Positions 1-8,724 of a DNA stretch of 22,984 nucleotides are shown here, one piece after another (positions within the stretch are counted from its first letter, which is position 1; every line of letters begins with the position of its first letter). The position numbers and the translations under genes were made by a program. The notes under the pieces are model-generated. The model worked only from the letters and a program-made list of their open reading frames with translations. It did no database searches and was not told where the DNA came from. The DNA is from an uncultured Caryophanales bacterium (GTDB lineage Bacteria > Bacillota_I > Bacilli_A > RF39 > UBA660), in contig CAMSXY010000003.1 in the NCBI GenBank assembly GCA_947065955.1, positions 1 to 22,984 on the forward strand. The letters are read 5' to 3'.

Positions 1-36
1 GACAACGATTTGTGTGGAAAGGTTGGTGTTTTGAAC

Positions 37-591
37 ATGAAGAAGAAAGCCAAAAGTAGATATACTAATGATGATATACCTGTAAAAAGTATTATGAATG
101 GAGTAATTGTTCTTGATAGTGATGAAAAGGTAACAGGAGTTAAAATAATGCCTAAAAATATCTTCATTTTGGATTACGATACGCAAAATGCTATTATTAG
201 CAATTTGAGGAATGTTTATAACATCATCGATTATGAATTTTGGATAATTGCAGCAGATAGACCTGTAGATATCAATGTTTATCTTTCGCAACTTGAATTA
301 CAATATAATCAAGTAACTAATCCAGTAAAGAGAAAACTTATTTTAGAAGATATCAATAAGGCAAATATGTTCATGAATAATAATGTGGTAGATACAGAAT
401 ATTACTTATTATTTAAAGAAAAAGATAATGAATTAATTAACAAAAGAATTCGAACACTGATTAATTCTTTTGCGTCCGCTGGACTTACAGCCTATCAGAC
501 AACCAATGATGATTTAAGAATGATTTTAGACAATTTCTTAAATGGAGGTCAAACAACGACTTTTGGAACGGTGGTGCCAAATGGATATTAA
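37..591 (+). CDS. TraC-like / VirB4 N-terminal-domain protein of a T4SS
   Basis: 184 residues from the ATG at 37; an upstream TTG at 10 is in frame, but the ATG gives the more plausible KKKAKSRYTNDDIP start and a purine-rich AAAGG lies at 18-22. There is no signal peptide or membrane segment. The protein is a mixed alpha/beta domain resembling the TraC-like/VirB4 amino-terminal domain that normally precedes the VirB4 motor domain: a strand-rich opening (residues about 15-55), then helices with VDINVYLSQLELQYNQV, and a final strand-helix (LLFKEKDNEL to DNFLNGG). It overlaps the ATPase gene by 11 bases in another frame, so the two are translationally coupled and probably act together at the cytoplasmic face of the machine. 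Family assignment rests on this pattern and position. An alternative is that it is half of a VirB4 gene split by a frameshift, but the downstream gene has its own SD. Confidence 0.6.
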   Translation: MKKKAKSRYTNDDIPVKSIMNGVIVLDSDEKVTGVKIMPKNIFILDYDTQNAIISNLRNVYNIIDYEFWIIAADRPVDINVYLSQLELQYNQVTNPVKRKLILEDINKANMFMNNNVVDTEYYLLFKEKDNELINKRIRTLINSFASAGLTAYQTTNDDLRMILDNFLNGGQTTTFGTVVPNGY

Positions 592-2365
592 AGCACAAAT
601 TGCTCCAAAAGGTTTAGAGTTCAAAGCGGCTGAATTTGTAATTAGTGATAAATATGCAACGATTTTAACCGTTGTATCGTATCCTAAACTGATCAATCCT
701 GGATATCTTTCTAATTTAACAAGTATGTCTGGAATTAAAGTGGTCATTAAACATATTCCATTACCTTTTTCTTCTATTTCAAAAATGTTAAATAAAGAAA
801 TCGCAGATTTAAAACAAAGATATCAAACTGAAAATGACAGAACAATACAAGAAAGAATTCGCCAAGATTATGAATCTCTTGAATACTTTATTTCCATGTT
901 AGCAGCAAGTCAGTCAAAAATTTACGATTTTCAAATGCATATTATGATTACCGCAGATAGTAAAGATGAACTTATTAGTAAAAAATTACAAGTTAAAAAT
1001 TACCTAGAGGCTATGGAATTAAAAGCTTTTCCACTTCGATTTGAACAATCCAAAGTCTTAAAGTCGATTTTACCTATTTATCCGAGTCAGGATATTGAAA
1101 AACGAATTGGGACTCCAATTCCTTCTCCAACTATTGCAGCTATGTATCCATTTATTTTTGACAGTATTAAAGATCCAGGACTTTCTACCTTACTGGGGAC
1201 TGATTTTTCTGGTGGAGTCATTCTTTTTAACCAATTTTTGTATCAAATTAAAAAAGAACATAATAGAAATAATGCTAATATGATTATTTTAGGAACTTCT
1301 GGAAGTGGAAAATCAACAGCTGCTAAACTAATGATCCGTACACATATTCGAAATAACAATCAATTGGTTATTATCGATCCAGAAGGAGAATTACAGGATA
1401 TGGCACATATGTATGGAGGAGACTTTATCGACCTTGGAAAAGGTGGAGAATATGGGATGATTAATCCTCTTGAAGTTGTTATGGATGCCGATGAAAATGA
1501 GATTCGAGAGGGTTTAGGCTATACCGTTTTAACAAGAACTTTACAATCTTTGAAAGCCTTTATGAAGTATTATGATCCTTCCATTGCAGAAGATGTTGTG
1601 AATATGTTTACCGAAATGGTAACAGAAACTTACCATCGCTTTGGAATAGACTTTAATTCAGATTTTACAAAATATACCTCAAGTGATTATCCAACTTTTA
1701 AAGATGTTTATGCAACAGTTCGTGGGAAAATTTTATCTATGCCTGAAAAAACGCATGAAAGGGATATTTTGGAAAATCTAGAAATCAAATTACGTCCTTT
1801 AACAAAAGAATTGCGTTATTATTTTGATGGACAAACGACTATTACTCCTAAAAGTGATTTTATTGTTTTTAATATTCGTGAGTTAATGAACGCCGATAAA
1901 AATATAAGAAATGCTTTATTCTTTAACATTTTAAAATATGCATGGGGTTTAACTTTAAATCCAAATGTAAATACGATTCTTATGGTTGATGAAGCCCATG
2001 TATTATTAAGCGATAATAATACACTTGGGGCAGACTTTTTAGCGCAAGTCCAACGTCGTGCTAGAAAATATAACACAGGAACCATTATTATTACACAACA
2101 ACCAACAGATTTTTCAAGTCCACAGCTTATTACGCAAGGAAAAGCTATCTTTGATAATGCTTCTTACTATTTGGTTATGGGACTTAAAAAACAAGCTGTA
2201 GAAGATTTATCGCGTTTAATTGATTTGAATGATAATGAGAAGGAAAGTATTAAACGTTATACCCAAGGAGAAGCCCTTTTCGTTTGTGGAAGTCGAAGAA
2301 TGCGTATTAATGTTATTGTAACAGAACAAGAATTAGATTCCTTTGGTAGCGGCGGCGGTTTATAA
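581..2365 (+). CDS. VirB4-family T4SS ATPase (TraE/TraC type)
   Basis: 594 residues. The ATG at 581 is preferred over the in-frame ATG at 542 because GGTGG (570-574) sits six bases upstream. Walker A is GTSGSGKST at residues 238-246 and Walker B is ILMVDEAH with the Asp-Glu pair at 470-471. This is followed by the RRARKYNTG and TQQPTDF segments typical of the VirB4/HerA-FtsK motor fold. The first ~200 residues are the remainder of the VirB4 amino-terminal region, with a charged coiled stretch near residues 70-110. VirB4 proteins are the essential hexameric ATPases that energise pilus assembly and substrate movement in type IV secretion. No transmembrane segment is evident, so it is cytoplasmic or peripheral. 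Neighbours fit: a TraC-like protein overlaps upstream and a wall hydrolase starts 22 bases downstream. Family certain; the transported substrate is unknown. Confidence 0.93.
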   Translation: MDIKAQIAPKGLEFKAAEFVISDKYATILTVVSYPKLINPGYLSNLTSMSGIKVVIKHIPLPFSSISKMLNKEIADLKQRYQTENDRTIQERIRQDYESLEYFISMLAASQSKIYDFQMHIMITADSKDELISKKLQVKNYLEAMELKAFPLRFEQSKVLKSILPIYPSQDIEKRIGTPIPSPTIAAMYPFIFDSIKDPGLSTLLGTDFSGGVILFNQFLYQIKKEHNRNNANMIILGTSGSGKSTAAKLMIRTHIRNNNQLVIIDPEGELQDMAHMYGGDFIDLGKGGEYGMINPLEVVMDADENEIREGLGYTVLTRTLQSLKAFMKYYDPSIAEDVVNMFTEMVTETYHRFGIDFNSDFTKYTSSDYPTFKDVYATVRGKILSMPEKTHERDILENLEIKLRPLTKELRYYFDGQTTITPKSDFIVFNIRELMNADKNIRNALFFNILKYAWGLTLNPNVNTILMVDEAHVLLSDNNTLGADFLAQVQRRARKYNTGTIIITQQPTDFSSPQLITQGKAIFDNASYYLVMGLKKQAVEDLSRLIDLNDNEKESIKRYTQGEALFVCGSRRMRINVIVTEQELDSFGSGGGL

Positions 2366-2387
2366 TTTTATATAGGTGGTGATTTAG

Positions 2388-4532
2388 ATGAATGATGAAA
2401 ATTTAAATGAATCAGAAAAAATCGAAGATTCATCTTTTTCGCCTAAAGAAGAAAGTAAAAAGGGAAGTATAAAAAAAGAAAGTTTTAGCGACAACCTTTT
2501 AGAAAAGTTTGGTTTTAAAAAAAGAAAAAAAACTTGGATAATTGGTGTTGCAATTTCAGTTGTAATTTCCTTCATCTTTTTATTACTTATTGTAATTATT
2601 CTTTTATCACCTGTACTTTTGGTAGATTCGATTGTAGGTACCATAAAAAATGTTCCTAAGAACATATTTCAAGTGTTGAAAAATGGATTTTTTTCTAATT
2701 GTTGGCATACTGACGGTATTTGTAATGAAAGAGAAAAAAAATCTTTTTTTGAAGAAATCGAAGATGTATCTCTTTTTTATAAGGATAATTTAAGTGTAGA
2801 GTTAAATGTAGAACTTTTAACATCTACGCTGATCTATGGAACACAAGATGTTGCTAAAAAAATTGCTGAACTGTATGAAAAAGAAATTGGAAAAACAGAA
2901 GATATTGCGAATGTAGTTGGATCAAAATTAAATTATGAAAAACTTGAAAAATTTACAAGACCTCTTTCAACACAACTTGTAAAAGCTTCTATTTTATATT
3001 CTGAACCTGACGAAGTCGAAACTTGCGACGATAATGGAAAAAACTGTAAAAAAGCATATGTTTGTCATGTAGGAAAAAAAGCTTCGAGCATAACTGCTGC
3101 AAATAATGCAGCTAAAGCAGAGATTGATGGAATGACTGAGGAAATTAAAGATAATAGAGAAATTCGAATTTCCAATTGGCAAAACAAAGTGGTTCCTTCA
3201 AGAATTGAAATAGGAGAAGAAAATGGAAAAGAAGGACATTACCCACATGGAGTATGCTATCAAATAAGTTATTATGAAGATCAAGCTTCCTTTTTAGAAT
3301 ATATAAAAAATTACTATATACCAAGTCAGCGTTATGAAAAGTTTCCTTATGAAGAGTTATCAGAAGAAGAAAAAAAAGAAGTAAATAGAGCAACGATTGA
3401 AGTGGAAGATGTTGGGAAGGCAAGTTATGAGCTAATCCGTGAAGATCGTTATCGAGATTCTAAGTATATTAAAGGAGCCACCAGTATGCCTTTTCCACTG
3501 GGATCTGGAGAAAGTTGGAAAGATAAGATCACCTCTCATTATGGTGCAAGAAAGGACCCTATTACTGGAGTTTCAAGTTATCATAACGGAATTGATATTG
3601 CACTTCCTCTTGGAACCCATGTGTATTCTGTTGCTGATGGAACCGTTTTAATAGCCACCTATAGTGCTGGGTATGGATTTTATGTAAAAATTGGTCATGA
3701 TCTTAATGAAGATGGACAGTATGACTATTATACACTTTATGCTCATATGCAAAGCTATAGGGTCAAAGTTGGCGATACTGTTTTAAATGGAGAAACTATT
3801 GGTTATTCAGGAAGTACAGGAAAATCAACAGGACCTCATTTGCACTTTGAAGTTCGAAATAAAGATGATCAAAGAGAGGATCCAGAACCTTATTTAAATG
3901 GAATTTATGAAAAAAACTCTATATTAAATAGTAATACAGTCGCTATTTTGCCACTTACCAATGAACAGGCAAATATTTACGCTACAAACTTGCTTTCCCA
4001 AATTAACAAAGCAGGTTTTCATACAAGAGCAGGGACTGTATCTGCTGCCAAATATTTAGCAACCACATTTCCAGGATTACCTTATTTTTGGGGCGGAAAA
4101 TCTTCTGGAATTAGTATCAATACAAAGTGGGGAACCCCACAAGAGGTTACAGCGCCAGGATTAAATACTCAGCCGCAGGGAACAATTCATCCATTTGGAA
4201 TGGATTGTAGTGGATTTATTCACTGGGCTTTACAGAATGCAGGGTTTAATATAGGAATAATGACTGCGAATAGTTACCGTGACAAATTTAAAGCATACGA
4301 AGTAAATCTTACTAGTGATCAGATTAAACCAGGGGATCTCATTTGGAACGATGGACATATCGGAATTGTAGTTGGAACCAGTGCAGAAACCATTACAGTA
4401 GCTCATGAAAGCGGTAGTTTAAAAGGTCTTGTAATAGAAGATTTTAGACGAGCTACAACTCCAAGATCAAGATTTCAAAAAGTATTATTGATGGATGCAT
4501 ACTATAATGATGCAAGTAATTGGAGGGTATAA
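2388..4532 (+). CDS. Membrane-anchored bifunctional peptidoglycan hydrolase, M23 (LytM) + NlpC/P60, VirB1-like role
   Basis: 714 residues, with a strong SD AGGTGGTGAT just before the ATG. Order: charged cytoplasmic head (1-48), one long transmembrane segment (about 49-79), a lineage-specific extracytoplasmic region (80-360), an M23 metallopeptidase domain (about 365-500) and an NlpC/P60 cysteine peptidase domain (about 550-700). M23 zinc ligands are visible as HNGID (H399, D403) and HLH (484-486). The NlpC/P60 site is DCSGF (C607) with H657 in GHIGIVVG and a possible third residue H673. Both active sites look intact. In Gram-positive conjugation systems a wall hydrolase of VirB1/CwlT type opens the peptidoglycan for the channel. 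Here the usual lysozyme-like domain is replaced by M23, so both enzymes should cut peptide stems. The stop overlaps the start of the next gene by one base (TAATG). Confidence 0.92.
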   Translation: MNDENLNESEKIEDSSFSPKEESKKGSIKKESFSDNLLEKFGFKKRKKTWIIGVAISVVISFIFLLLIVIILLSPVLLVDSIVGTIKNVPKNIFQVLKNGFFSNCWHTDGICNEREKKSFFEEIEDVSLFYKDNLSVELNVELLTSTLIYGTQDVAKKIAELYEKEIGKTEDIANVVGSKLNYEKLEKFTRPLSTQLVKASILYSEPDEVETCDDNGKNCKKAYVCHVGKKASSITAANNAAKAEIDGMTEEIKDNREIRISNWQNKVVPSRIEIGEENGKEGHYPHGVCYQISYYEDQASFLEYIKNYYIPSQRYEKFPYEELSEEEKKEVNRATIEVEDVGKASYELIREDRYRDSKYIKGATSMPFPLGSGESWKDKITSHYGARKDPITGVSSYHNGIDIALPLGTHVYSVADGTVLIATYSAGYGFYVKIGHDLNEDGQYDYYTLYAHMQSYRVKVGDTVLNGETIGYSGSTGKSTGPHLHFEVRNKDDQREDPEPYLNGIYEKNSILNSNTVAILPLTNEQANIYATNLLSQINKAGFHTRAGTVSAAKYLATTFPGLPYFWGGKSSGISINTKWGTPQEVTAPGLNTQPQGTIHPFGMDCSGFIHWALQNAGFNIGIMTANSYRDKFKAYEVNLTSDQIKPGDLIWNDGHIGIVVGTSAETITVAHESGSLKGLVIEDFRRATTPRSRFQKVLLMDAYYNDASNWRV

Positions 4533-5230
4533 TGAAAAAATTTAGATTCATTGGATTTCTCTTTATTTTCTTATTAACAGGTTGTGGAGCACATTATAAT
4601 TTAGTTATTGAAGATAATAAAGTAATAGAAAATTTAAATATAACTTTTCAAAATGACACTATTGAAGGTGATGTTGAGAAGTTCGTAGAAGATACCATTT
4701 CACAATATCAAAATTCCGATATTTTTAAAAAGTACACTTTTGACAAAAATATAGGGAATGTTAGTTCCTTTGTTAATCTAAAAACCAAATATAATAGTTT
4801 AAAAGAGTATTCTTCCTCTCCAATTCTAAAAAATGTATTTGAAGATTTACAAATATTAGAAAGTAAAGAATATACTATTTTAAAAACAATAGGGGATTAT
4901 TACTACTATGAAGTATTTGGAAATGAAGAAAGTGATACGGTATATTTAAAAGAAGCAACAATAGAACTTCGTATGCATAATGTTGTTTTAGAAAGTAATG
5001 CAGATTTCAAAAACGAAGAAGAAAATGTGTATACATGGAAATTAACCCCAGATAAAAAGGAAAAATATATATATATTAAATATTCTAAAAAGAAAAGATA
5101 TGATATAATAATAAAAGATTGGTTTTTGAATTATTATAAATTATTAATAACAGGATTCCTTTTAATACTTATTCTTTTTATTGGAATTTGGTATATAAGA
5201 GAAAAACAAAAAAAAATAAATGAAATTTAG
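4532..5230 (+). CDS. T4SS-operon lipoprotein with C-terminal membrane anchor (LppM-like, tentative)
   Basis: 232 residues from the ATG at 4532, which overlaps the preceding stop and follows GGAGGG (4522-4527). The first 18 residues are a lipoprotein signal peptide with lipobox LTGC (lipidated Cys18). After an extracytoplasmic domain of about 175 residues comes a transmembrane helix (about 196-217) and a basic cytoplasmic tail, so the protein would be lipid-anchored at one end and membrane-spanning at the other. The final ectodomain segment has an LESNADF…VYTWKL pattern. This resembles LppM-type beta domains, which share this double-anchor layout; that similarity is from memory and tentative. 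It lies inside the operon between the wall hydrolase and VirD4, suggesting a structural or assembly role at the outer membrane face. No catalytic motif seen. Confidence 0.75.
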   Translation: MKKFRFIGFLFIFLLTGCGAHYNLVIEDNKVIENLNITFQNDTIEGDVEKFVEDTISQYQNSDIFKKYTFDKNIGNVSSFVNLKTKYNSLKEYSSSPILKNVFEDLQILESKEYTILKTIGDYYYYEVFGNEESDTVYLKEATIELRMHNVVLESNADFKNEEENVYTWKLTPDKKEKYIYIKYSKKKRYDIIIKDWFLNYYKLLITGFLLILILFIGIWYIREKQKKINEI

Positions 5231-5239
5231 AGGTGGATC

Positions 5240-7531
5240 ATGAAATTAAAATTTAGGGCAGAGCCAAAAGATCTTTTAGTATTTAGTGGGTTTTGTGTTG
5301 CACTTTTATATGTAGTTGCTATTGCTGTTTTAAATTTAGCGTCTTTTGCGAATGATACAACTTTTCATGGATTTAATCCACTACCCGCTTTTTCAAAGGA
5401 GTATATTGTAGTAACTTTAGTAGCCTTTTTTATCTTTCTAGCGGTTATTATAGCAAGTGTATCTTCTCACTTTTTCGAATTTGAAAAAGGAATTGGAATT
5501 ACAACCAAAGCTAAAAAAGAAAAAGGATATTCTAGATGGGCTAAAGATAAGGAAATGCAAACACAATTAAAAAAAGTTTTTCCATCCGAAGAAGTTTCAA
5601 AATATGCGGGAATTCCTATTATAAATAATGGAAAAGAATTATGGGTAGATGATAGTGAATACCATAACTTAATCATTGGTTCTACAGGTAGTGGAAAAAC
5701 ACAAATTACAGTTCTTCCCCTTGTAAAAATATTGGCCAAAAAAGGCGAATCGATGGTCGTAACAGATCCAAAAGGCGAAATTTATGAACAAACATCGAAT
5801 ATGTTGCGAGAAAAGGGATACAATGTTGTATTATTAAACTTTCGTGATCCGCAAAAAGGAAATTCTTGGAATCCACTAACACTTCCTTATAAGTTACACA
5901 AAAGTGGAAATAAGGATAAAGCTAACGAGTTATTAGACGACTTAGCTATGAATATTCTATATGATGAAAAATCACAAAATCAAGATCCCTTCTGGGAAAA
6001 AACATCTGCGGATTACTTTGCGGGACTTTCCCTTGCCCTTTTTGATGACGCAACAGAAGAGGAGATCAATTTAAATAGTATTAATCTTATGTCAACACTT
6101 GGGGAGGAAAAAATAGGAGGAACAACCTATATTAAGGAATATTTTAATTCCAAGGATCCATCGAGTCCAGCTTATATCAATGCTTCTTCTACCCTTATGT
6201 CTCCAACCGATACTAAGGGAAGTATTTTAGCTGTTTTTAAACAAAAAATTAAGCTTTTTTCCTCTAGAGAAAATCTTTCAGAAATGCTTTCCTATAGTGA
6301 TTTTGAAATGGAAGATATTGGAAGAAAAAAAACAGCTGTTTTTATTGTTATTCAAGATGAAAAGAAAACCTATCACTCTTTAGTAACCATTTTTATAAAA
6401 CAGTGTTATGAAACTTTAATTGATGTAGCGCAAGAAAGTGGTGGAAAACTTACTTATCGTACAAATTTTATTTTGGATGAGTTTGCCAATATGCCTCCTT
6501 TAAAAGACGTTACGACCATGGTTACAGCTGCAAGAAGTCGTAAGATTCGTTTTAATTTTATTATTCAAAACTTTTCTCAGTTAAACCAAGTCTATGGAAA
6601 TGAAAATGGAGAGACCATAAAAGGAAACTGTGGAAATATTATTTATTTAATTAGTAGTGAAATTAAAGCTCTTGAAGAAATCAGCAAAATGTGTGGTGAA
6701 GTAAAATCAAAAGAAAAGGATAAAACTGCTTCTACTCCACTTATTACAGTAAGTGATCTACAAAGGTTAAAAGAGGGAGAAATTGTTGTTTTAAGAACCC
6801 GTATGATGCCTTTTAAAACAAAAATGATTTATGATTATAAAATGGATTGGGGAAAAAGATATGAAAAGGCTCCCTACCCATATCGAGAAAAAAGAATTAT
6901 TAAATTATTTGATATAAAAGGATTTGTGAACAAAATAAGAGATGAGAAAATGAATAATCTTATGGGTAATTTTCAAAAAGAGTCTGCTAATAATAGTCCT
7001 TTTATGAATCCTAATATGGGAATGCCATCCATGCCAATGAACCCTTTTGGAGCAATGAATGAAAAGTCTTTTATGCCAGATTTTTCATCCACACCAGGTG
7101 GCGGATTTAATATAGATGAATTAGTAAAAAAAATAGACGATCGAATCGCTGAATTAGAAGAAGAGGAAAAAAGAGAAAAAGAAAAAAATAACCAAACAGC
7201 AAAAACAGAAAAAGAAATTCCCTTTAAGGAAGAAAAGAAGGGGGAGAGTCTTATCTTTAATATGCCTATTGAAGATCCTTTAAAAATGGATAGTGAATTC
7301 AAAATCAAAAAGGAAGAAGAGATTACGCAAGATTTTCCAAGGGATATAAAAGAAAAAGAAGATAAAAATTTGGGTGGAGATCTTGTGTTTGATATGCCTA
7401 TTGAAGATGATGAGCCTTATATAAGGAATGGAAAAACAGAACCGATAATTCAGGAAAAGAAATTATCTAAGCTAGCAACCATTACAGATGATCAATTTTT
7501 CGATGATTTCTTTGAAGATGATATGGAATAG
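5240..7531 (+). CDS. VirD4/TraG-family type IV coupling protein with acidic C-terminal tail
   Basis: 763 residues; SD AGAGGTGG directly upstream. Two amino-terminal transmembrane helices (about 12-36 and 55-78) are followed by the coupling-protein ATPase: Walker A GSTGSGKTQ (147-155), the VTDPKGEIYEQT segment, Walker B ILDEFANMPPL (D413-E414), and RSRKIRFNFIIQNFSQL. This matches the VirD4/TraG group common in Firmicutes elements. Such proteins bring the substrate, DNA-relaxase or protein, to the channel. From about residue 560 the sequence becomes a low-complexity tail: a Met/Pro/Asn patch (585-612), a Glu/Lys coiled stretch, then two copies of an LxFxMPIED motif (residues 671-679 and 715-723), and an Asp/Phe-rich end. 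Last gene of the operon; its stop lies inside a terminator hairpin. Confidence 0.94.
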   Translation: MKLKFRAEPKDLLVFSGFCVALLYVVAIAVLNLASFANDTTFHGFNPLPAFSKEYIVVTLVAFFIFLAVIIASVSSHFFEFEKGIGITTKAKKEKGYSRWAKDKEMQTQLKKVFPSEEVSKYAGIPIINNGKELWVDDSEYHNLIIGSTGSGKTQITVLPLVKILAKKGESMVVTDPKGEIYEQTSNMLREKGYNVVLLNFRDPQKGNSWNPLTLPYKLHKSGNKDKANELLDDLAMNILYDEKSQNQDPFWEKTSADYFAGLSLALFDDATEEEINLNSINLMSTLGEEKIGGTTYIKEYFNSKDPSSPAYINASSTLMSPTDTKGSILAVFKQKIKLFSSRENLSEMLSYSDFEMEDIGRKKTAVFIVIQDEKKTYHSLVTIFIKQCYETLIDVAQESGGKLTYRTNFILDEFANMPPLKDVTTMVTAARSRKIRFNFIIQNFSQLNQVYGNENGETIKGNCGNIIYLISSEIKALEEISKMCGEVKSKEKDKTASTPLITVSDLQRLKEGEIVVLRTRMMPFKTKMIYDYKMDWGKRYEKAPYPYREKRIIKLFDIKGFVNKIRDEKMNNLMGNFQKESANNSPFMNPNMGMPSMPMNPFGAMNEKSFMPDFSSTPGGGFNIDELVKKIDDRIAELEEEEKREKEKNNQTAKTEKEIPFKEEKKGESLIFNMPIEDPLKMDSEFKIKKEEEITQDFPRDIKEKEDKNLGGDLVFDMPIEDDEPYIRNGKTEPIIQEKKLSKLATITDDQFFDDFFEDDME

Positions 7532-7545
7532 TATCATCTTTTTTT
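7515..7545 (+). terminator. Rho-independent terminator of the T4SS operon, overlapping the virD4 stop
   Basis: GATGATA (7517-7523) pairs with TATCATC (7532-7538), extended by A-T pairs, followed by seven T. The 8-base loop TGGAATAG contains the virD4 TAG stop, so the last codons form the left arm. Confidence 0.8.
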
Positions 7546-7576
7546 ATAAAAAAGGATCAAAAAAGATAGAAAAGTA

Positions 7577-7585
7577 TGATATAAT
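7577..7585 (+). promoter_or_regulatory. Extended -10 promoter of the first pilin-like gene
   Basis: TGATATAAT: an extended -10 (TG at 7577-7578, TATAAT at 7580-7585) 23 bases before the ATG at 7609. The -35 position (7557-7562, TCAAAA) is poor, as often seen with extended -10 promoters. Confidence 0.7.
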
Positions 7586-7608
7586 AAGTACAGAAAAAAG
7601 GTGATTTG

Positions 7609-8643
7609 ATGAAAAAATACATAATGTATATATCCATTTTTATTTTGTCTATGATAGCAAATATAGTATCCGTAGAAGCAAAAGACCAATTATTGGAAAC
7701 CTGTAAATATGTATATGCACCTGGTTCTTTAGCTGGGAATAGCAATATTACTATAGAGATTTTAATATATGATAACAATGAACCTAATGAAATTATTGTA
7801 AGAGGAAATTTACTTGCAAACGGTAAGGAAAAGTATGAAACCTATCTTATGAAAAATTATAAGTTTACTCATGTTAGTACATGTCCATCTATCGCCACCT
7901 ATGCAGCCAAATTTGATGCCCATGGTAATTGGACGAAGCAACATGGGGTTTTTGTTGGAGAAACGGAAGCTGAAATTGAAAAAGAAATTTCTAAACGTTA
8001 TGAGCTTAGAGTATCAAAAATTTATTATGCGAAACTCAGTAAAAACTATTCAGAGGAAGAACTAAAAAAAATAGATGAAAAATTTATTGGTTATGCAGAA
8101 GAATTAAAACAGTTGTTAAATTCTTGTTCTTCTACTGAGGACGAGTGTTTTAGTACAATTAAAAGAAAGCAGGCTGAATATAATTCCGAATATGAAGTTG
8201 TTTCAAAATATGGATATGTTAAATCCAATAAAGGGGCAATTGAACTGATAAATATAAACAAAAAAATAGAACAGTTTGCGAATACAGGTAAAAATCCAAT
8301 AATACCTGATGAAAATCCAATAATACCACCAGGTGATTATCCTATAACAGGAAATCAATCTGGCTGTGCAATTCTTTCACCAGCAATAAAGGAAAAACTC
8401 AATTGGGTTTTAAATATTATAAAATATGGTGGAGCTATACTAGCTATTATTTTAGGTATGTTAGATTTTGTAAAAGCAATCTTTGGAGATAAAGAAGAAG
8501 CTGGTAAGGAAGCAGCGAAAAAATTTATTAAAAGATTAATTGCAGCTGCTCTTTTATTCCTACTACCCCTTATTCTTCAATTTTTTATAAACGTAGTAGA
8601 AATTCCAGGTATTAATAAGGATGATCCTTATTGTGAACGCTAA
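7609..8643 (+). CDS. Secreted protein with VirB2/TrbC-like two-helix membrane domain (pilin-like paralogue 1)
   Basis: 344 residues. The ATG at 7609 follows SD AAGGTGAT (7598-7604); an in-frame TTG at 7606 is less likely. Signal peptide 1-24 (cleavage after SVEA), then a soluble ectodomain to about residue 225 with five or so cysteines, a Pro-rich linker containing NPIIP twice, C253, a transmembrane helix (266-288), a short charged loop ending in KFIKRLI (305-311), a second helix (309-331), and a short tail ending at C342. The two-helix hairpin with a basic cytoplasmic loop is the layout of VirB2/TrbC pilins and of pilin-like proteins in mycoplasma conjugative elements. Its C-terminal third aligns with the gene at 9118. 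Adjacent to the T4SS operon but with its own promoter and terminator. Inference: a pilus or channel subunit carrying a large surface domain. Confidence 0.72.
   Translation: MKKYIMYISIFILSMIANIVSVEAKDQLLETCKYVYAPGSLAGNSNITIEILIYDNNEPNEIIVRGNLLANGKEKYETYLMKNYKFTHVSTCPSIATYAAKFDAHGNWTKQHGVFVGETEAEIEKEISKRYELRVSKIYYAKLSKNYSEEELKKIDEKFIGYAEELKQLLNSCSSTEDECFSTIKRKQAEYNSEYEVVSKYGYVKSNKGAIELININKKIEQFANTGKNPIIPDENPIIPPGDYPITGNQSGCAILSPAIKEKLNWVLNIIKYGGAILAIILGMLDFVKAIFGDKEEAGKEAAKKFIKRLIAAALLFLLPLILQFFINVVEIPGINKDDPYCER
8291..8327 (+). repeat. 16-bp direct repeat in the linker of pilin-like paralogue 1
   Basis: AAAATCCAATAATACC occurs at 8291-8306 and again, perfectly, at 8312-8327 (period 21, so in frame), encoding the doubled NPIIP linker between ectodomain and membrane hairpin. 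Copy number could vary by slippage without breaking the frame. Confidence 0.9.
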
Positions 8644-8665
8644 AAGATGAAATTCATCTTTTTTT
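8643..8665 (+). terminator. Terminator of pilin-like paralogue 1
   Basis: AAAGATGA (8643-8650), loop AAT, TCATCTTT (8654-8661), T-run to 8665. It begins on the last base of the TAA stop. Confidence 0.8.
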
Positions 8666-8680
8666 GTTAGACTTTAATCA

Positions 8681-8709
8681 TTAACACATTGGGAATTTTG
8701 CTATATACT
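8681..8709 (+). promoter_or_regulatory. Promoter of the rhodanese gene
   Basis: TTAACA (8681-8686), 17-base spacer, TATACT (8704-8709): a good housekeeping-type promoter. The predicted transcript start near 8716 leaves a leader of only about 9 bases before the ATG at 8725. Confidence 0.72.
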
Positions 8710-8724
8710 ACAATAGGTGATAAT

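Noticed and set aside
1819..2085. Opposite-strand open frames within the large T4SS genes
   Set aside because: They lack SDs and lie wholly inside well-supported genes with conserved motifs; explained as frame shadows.
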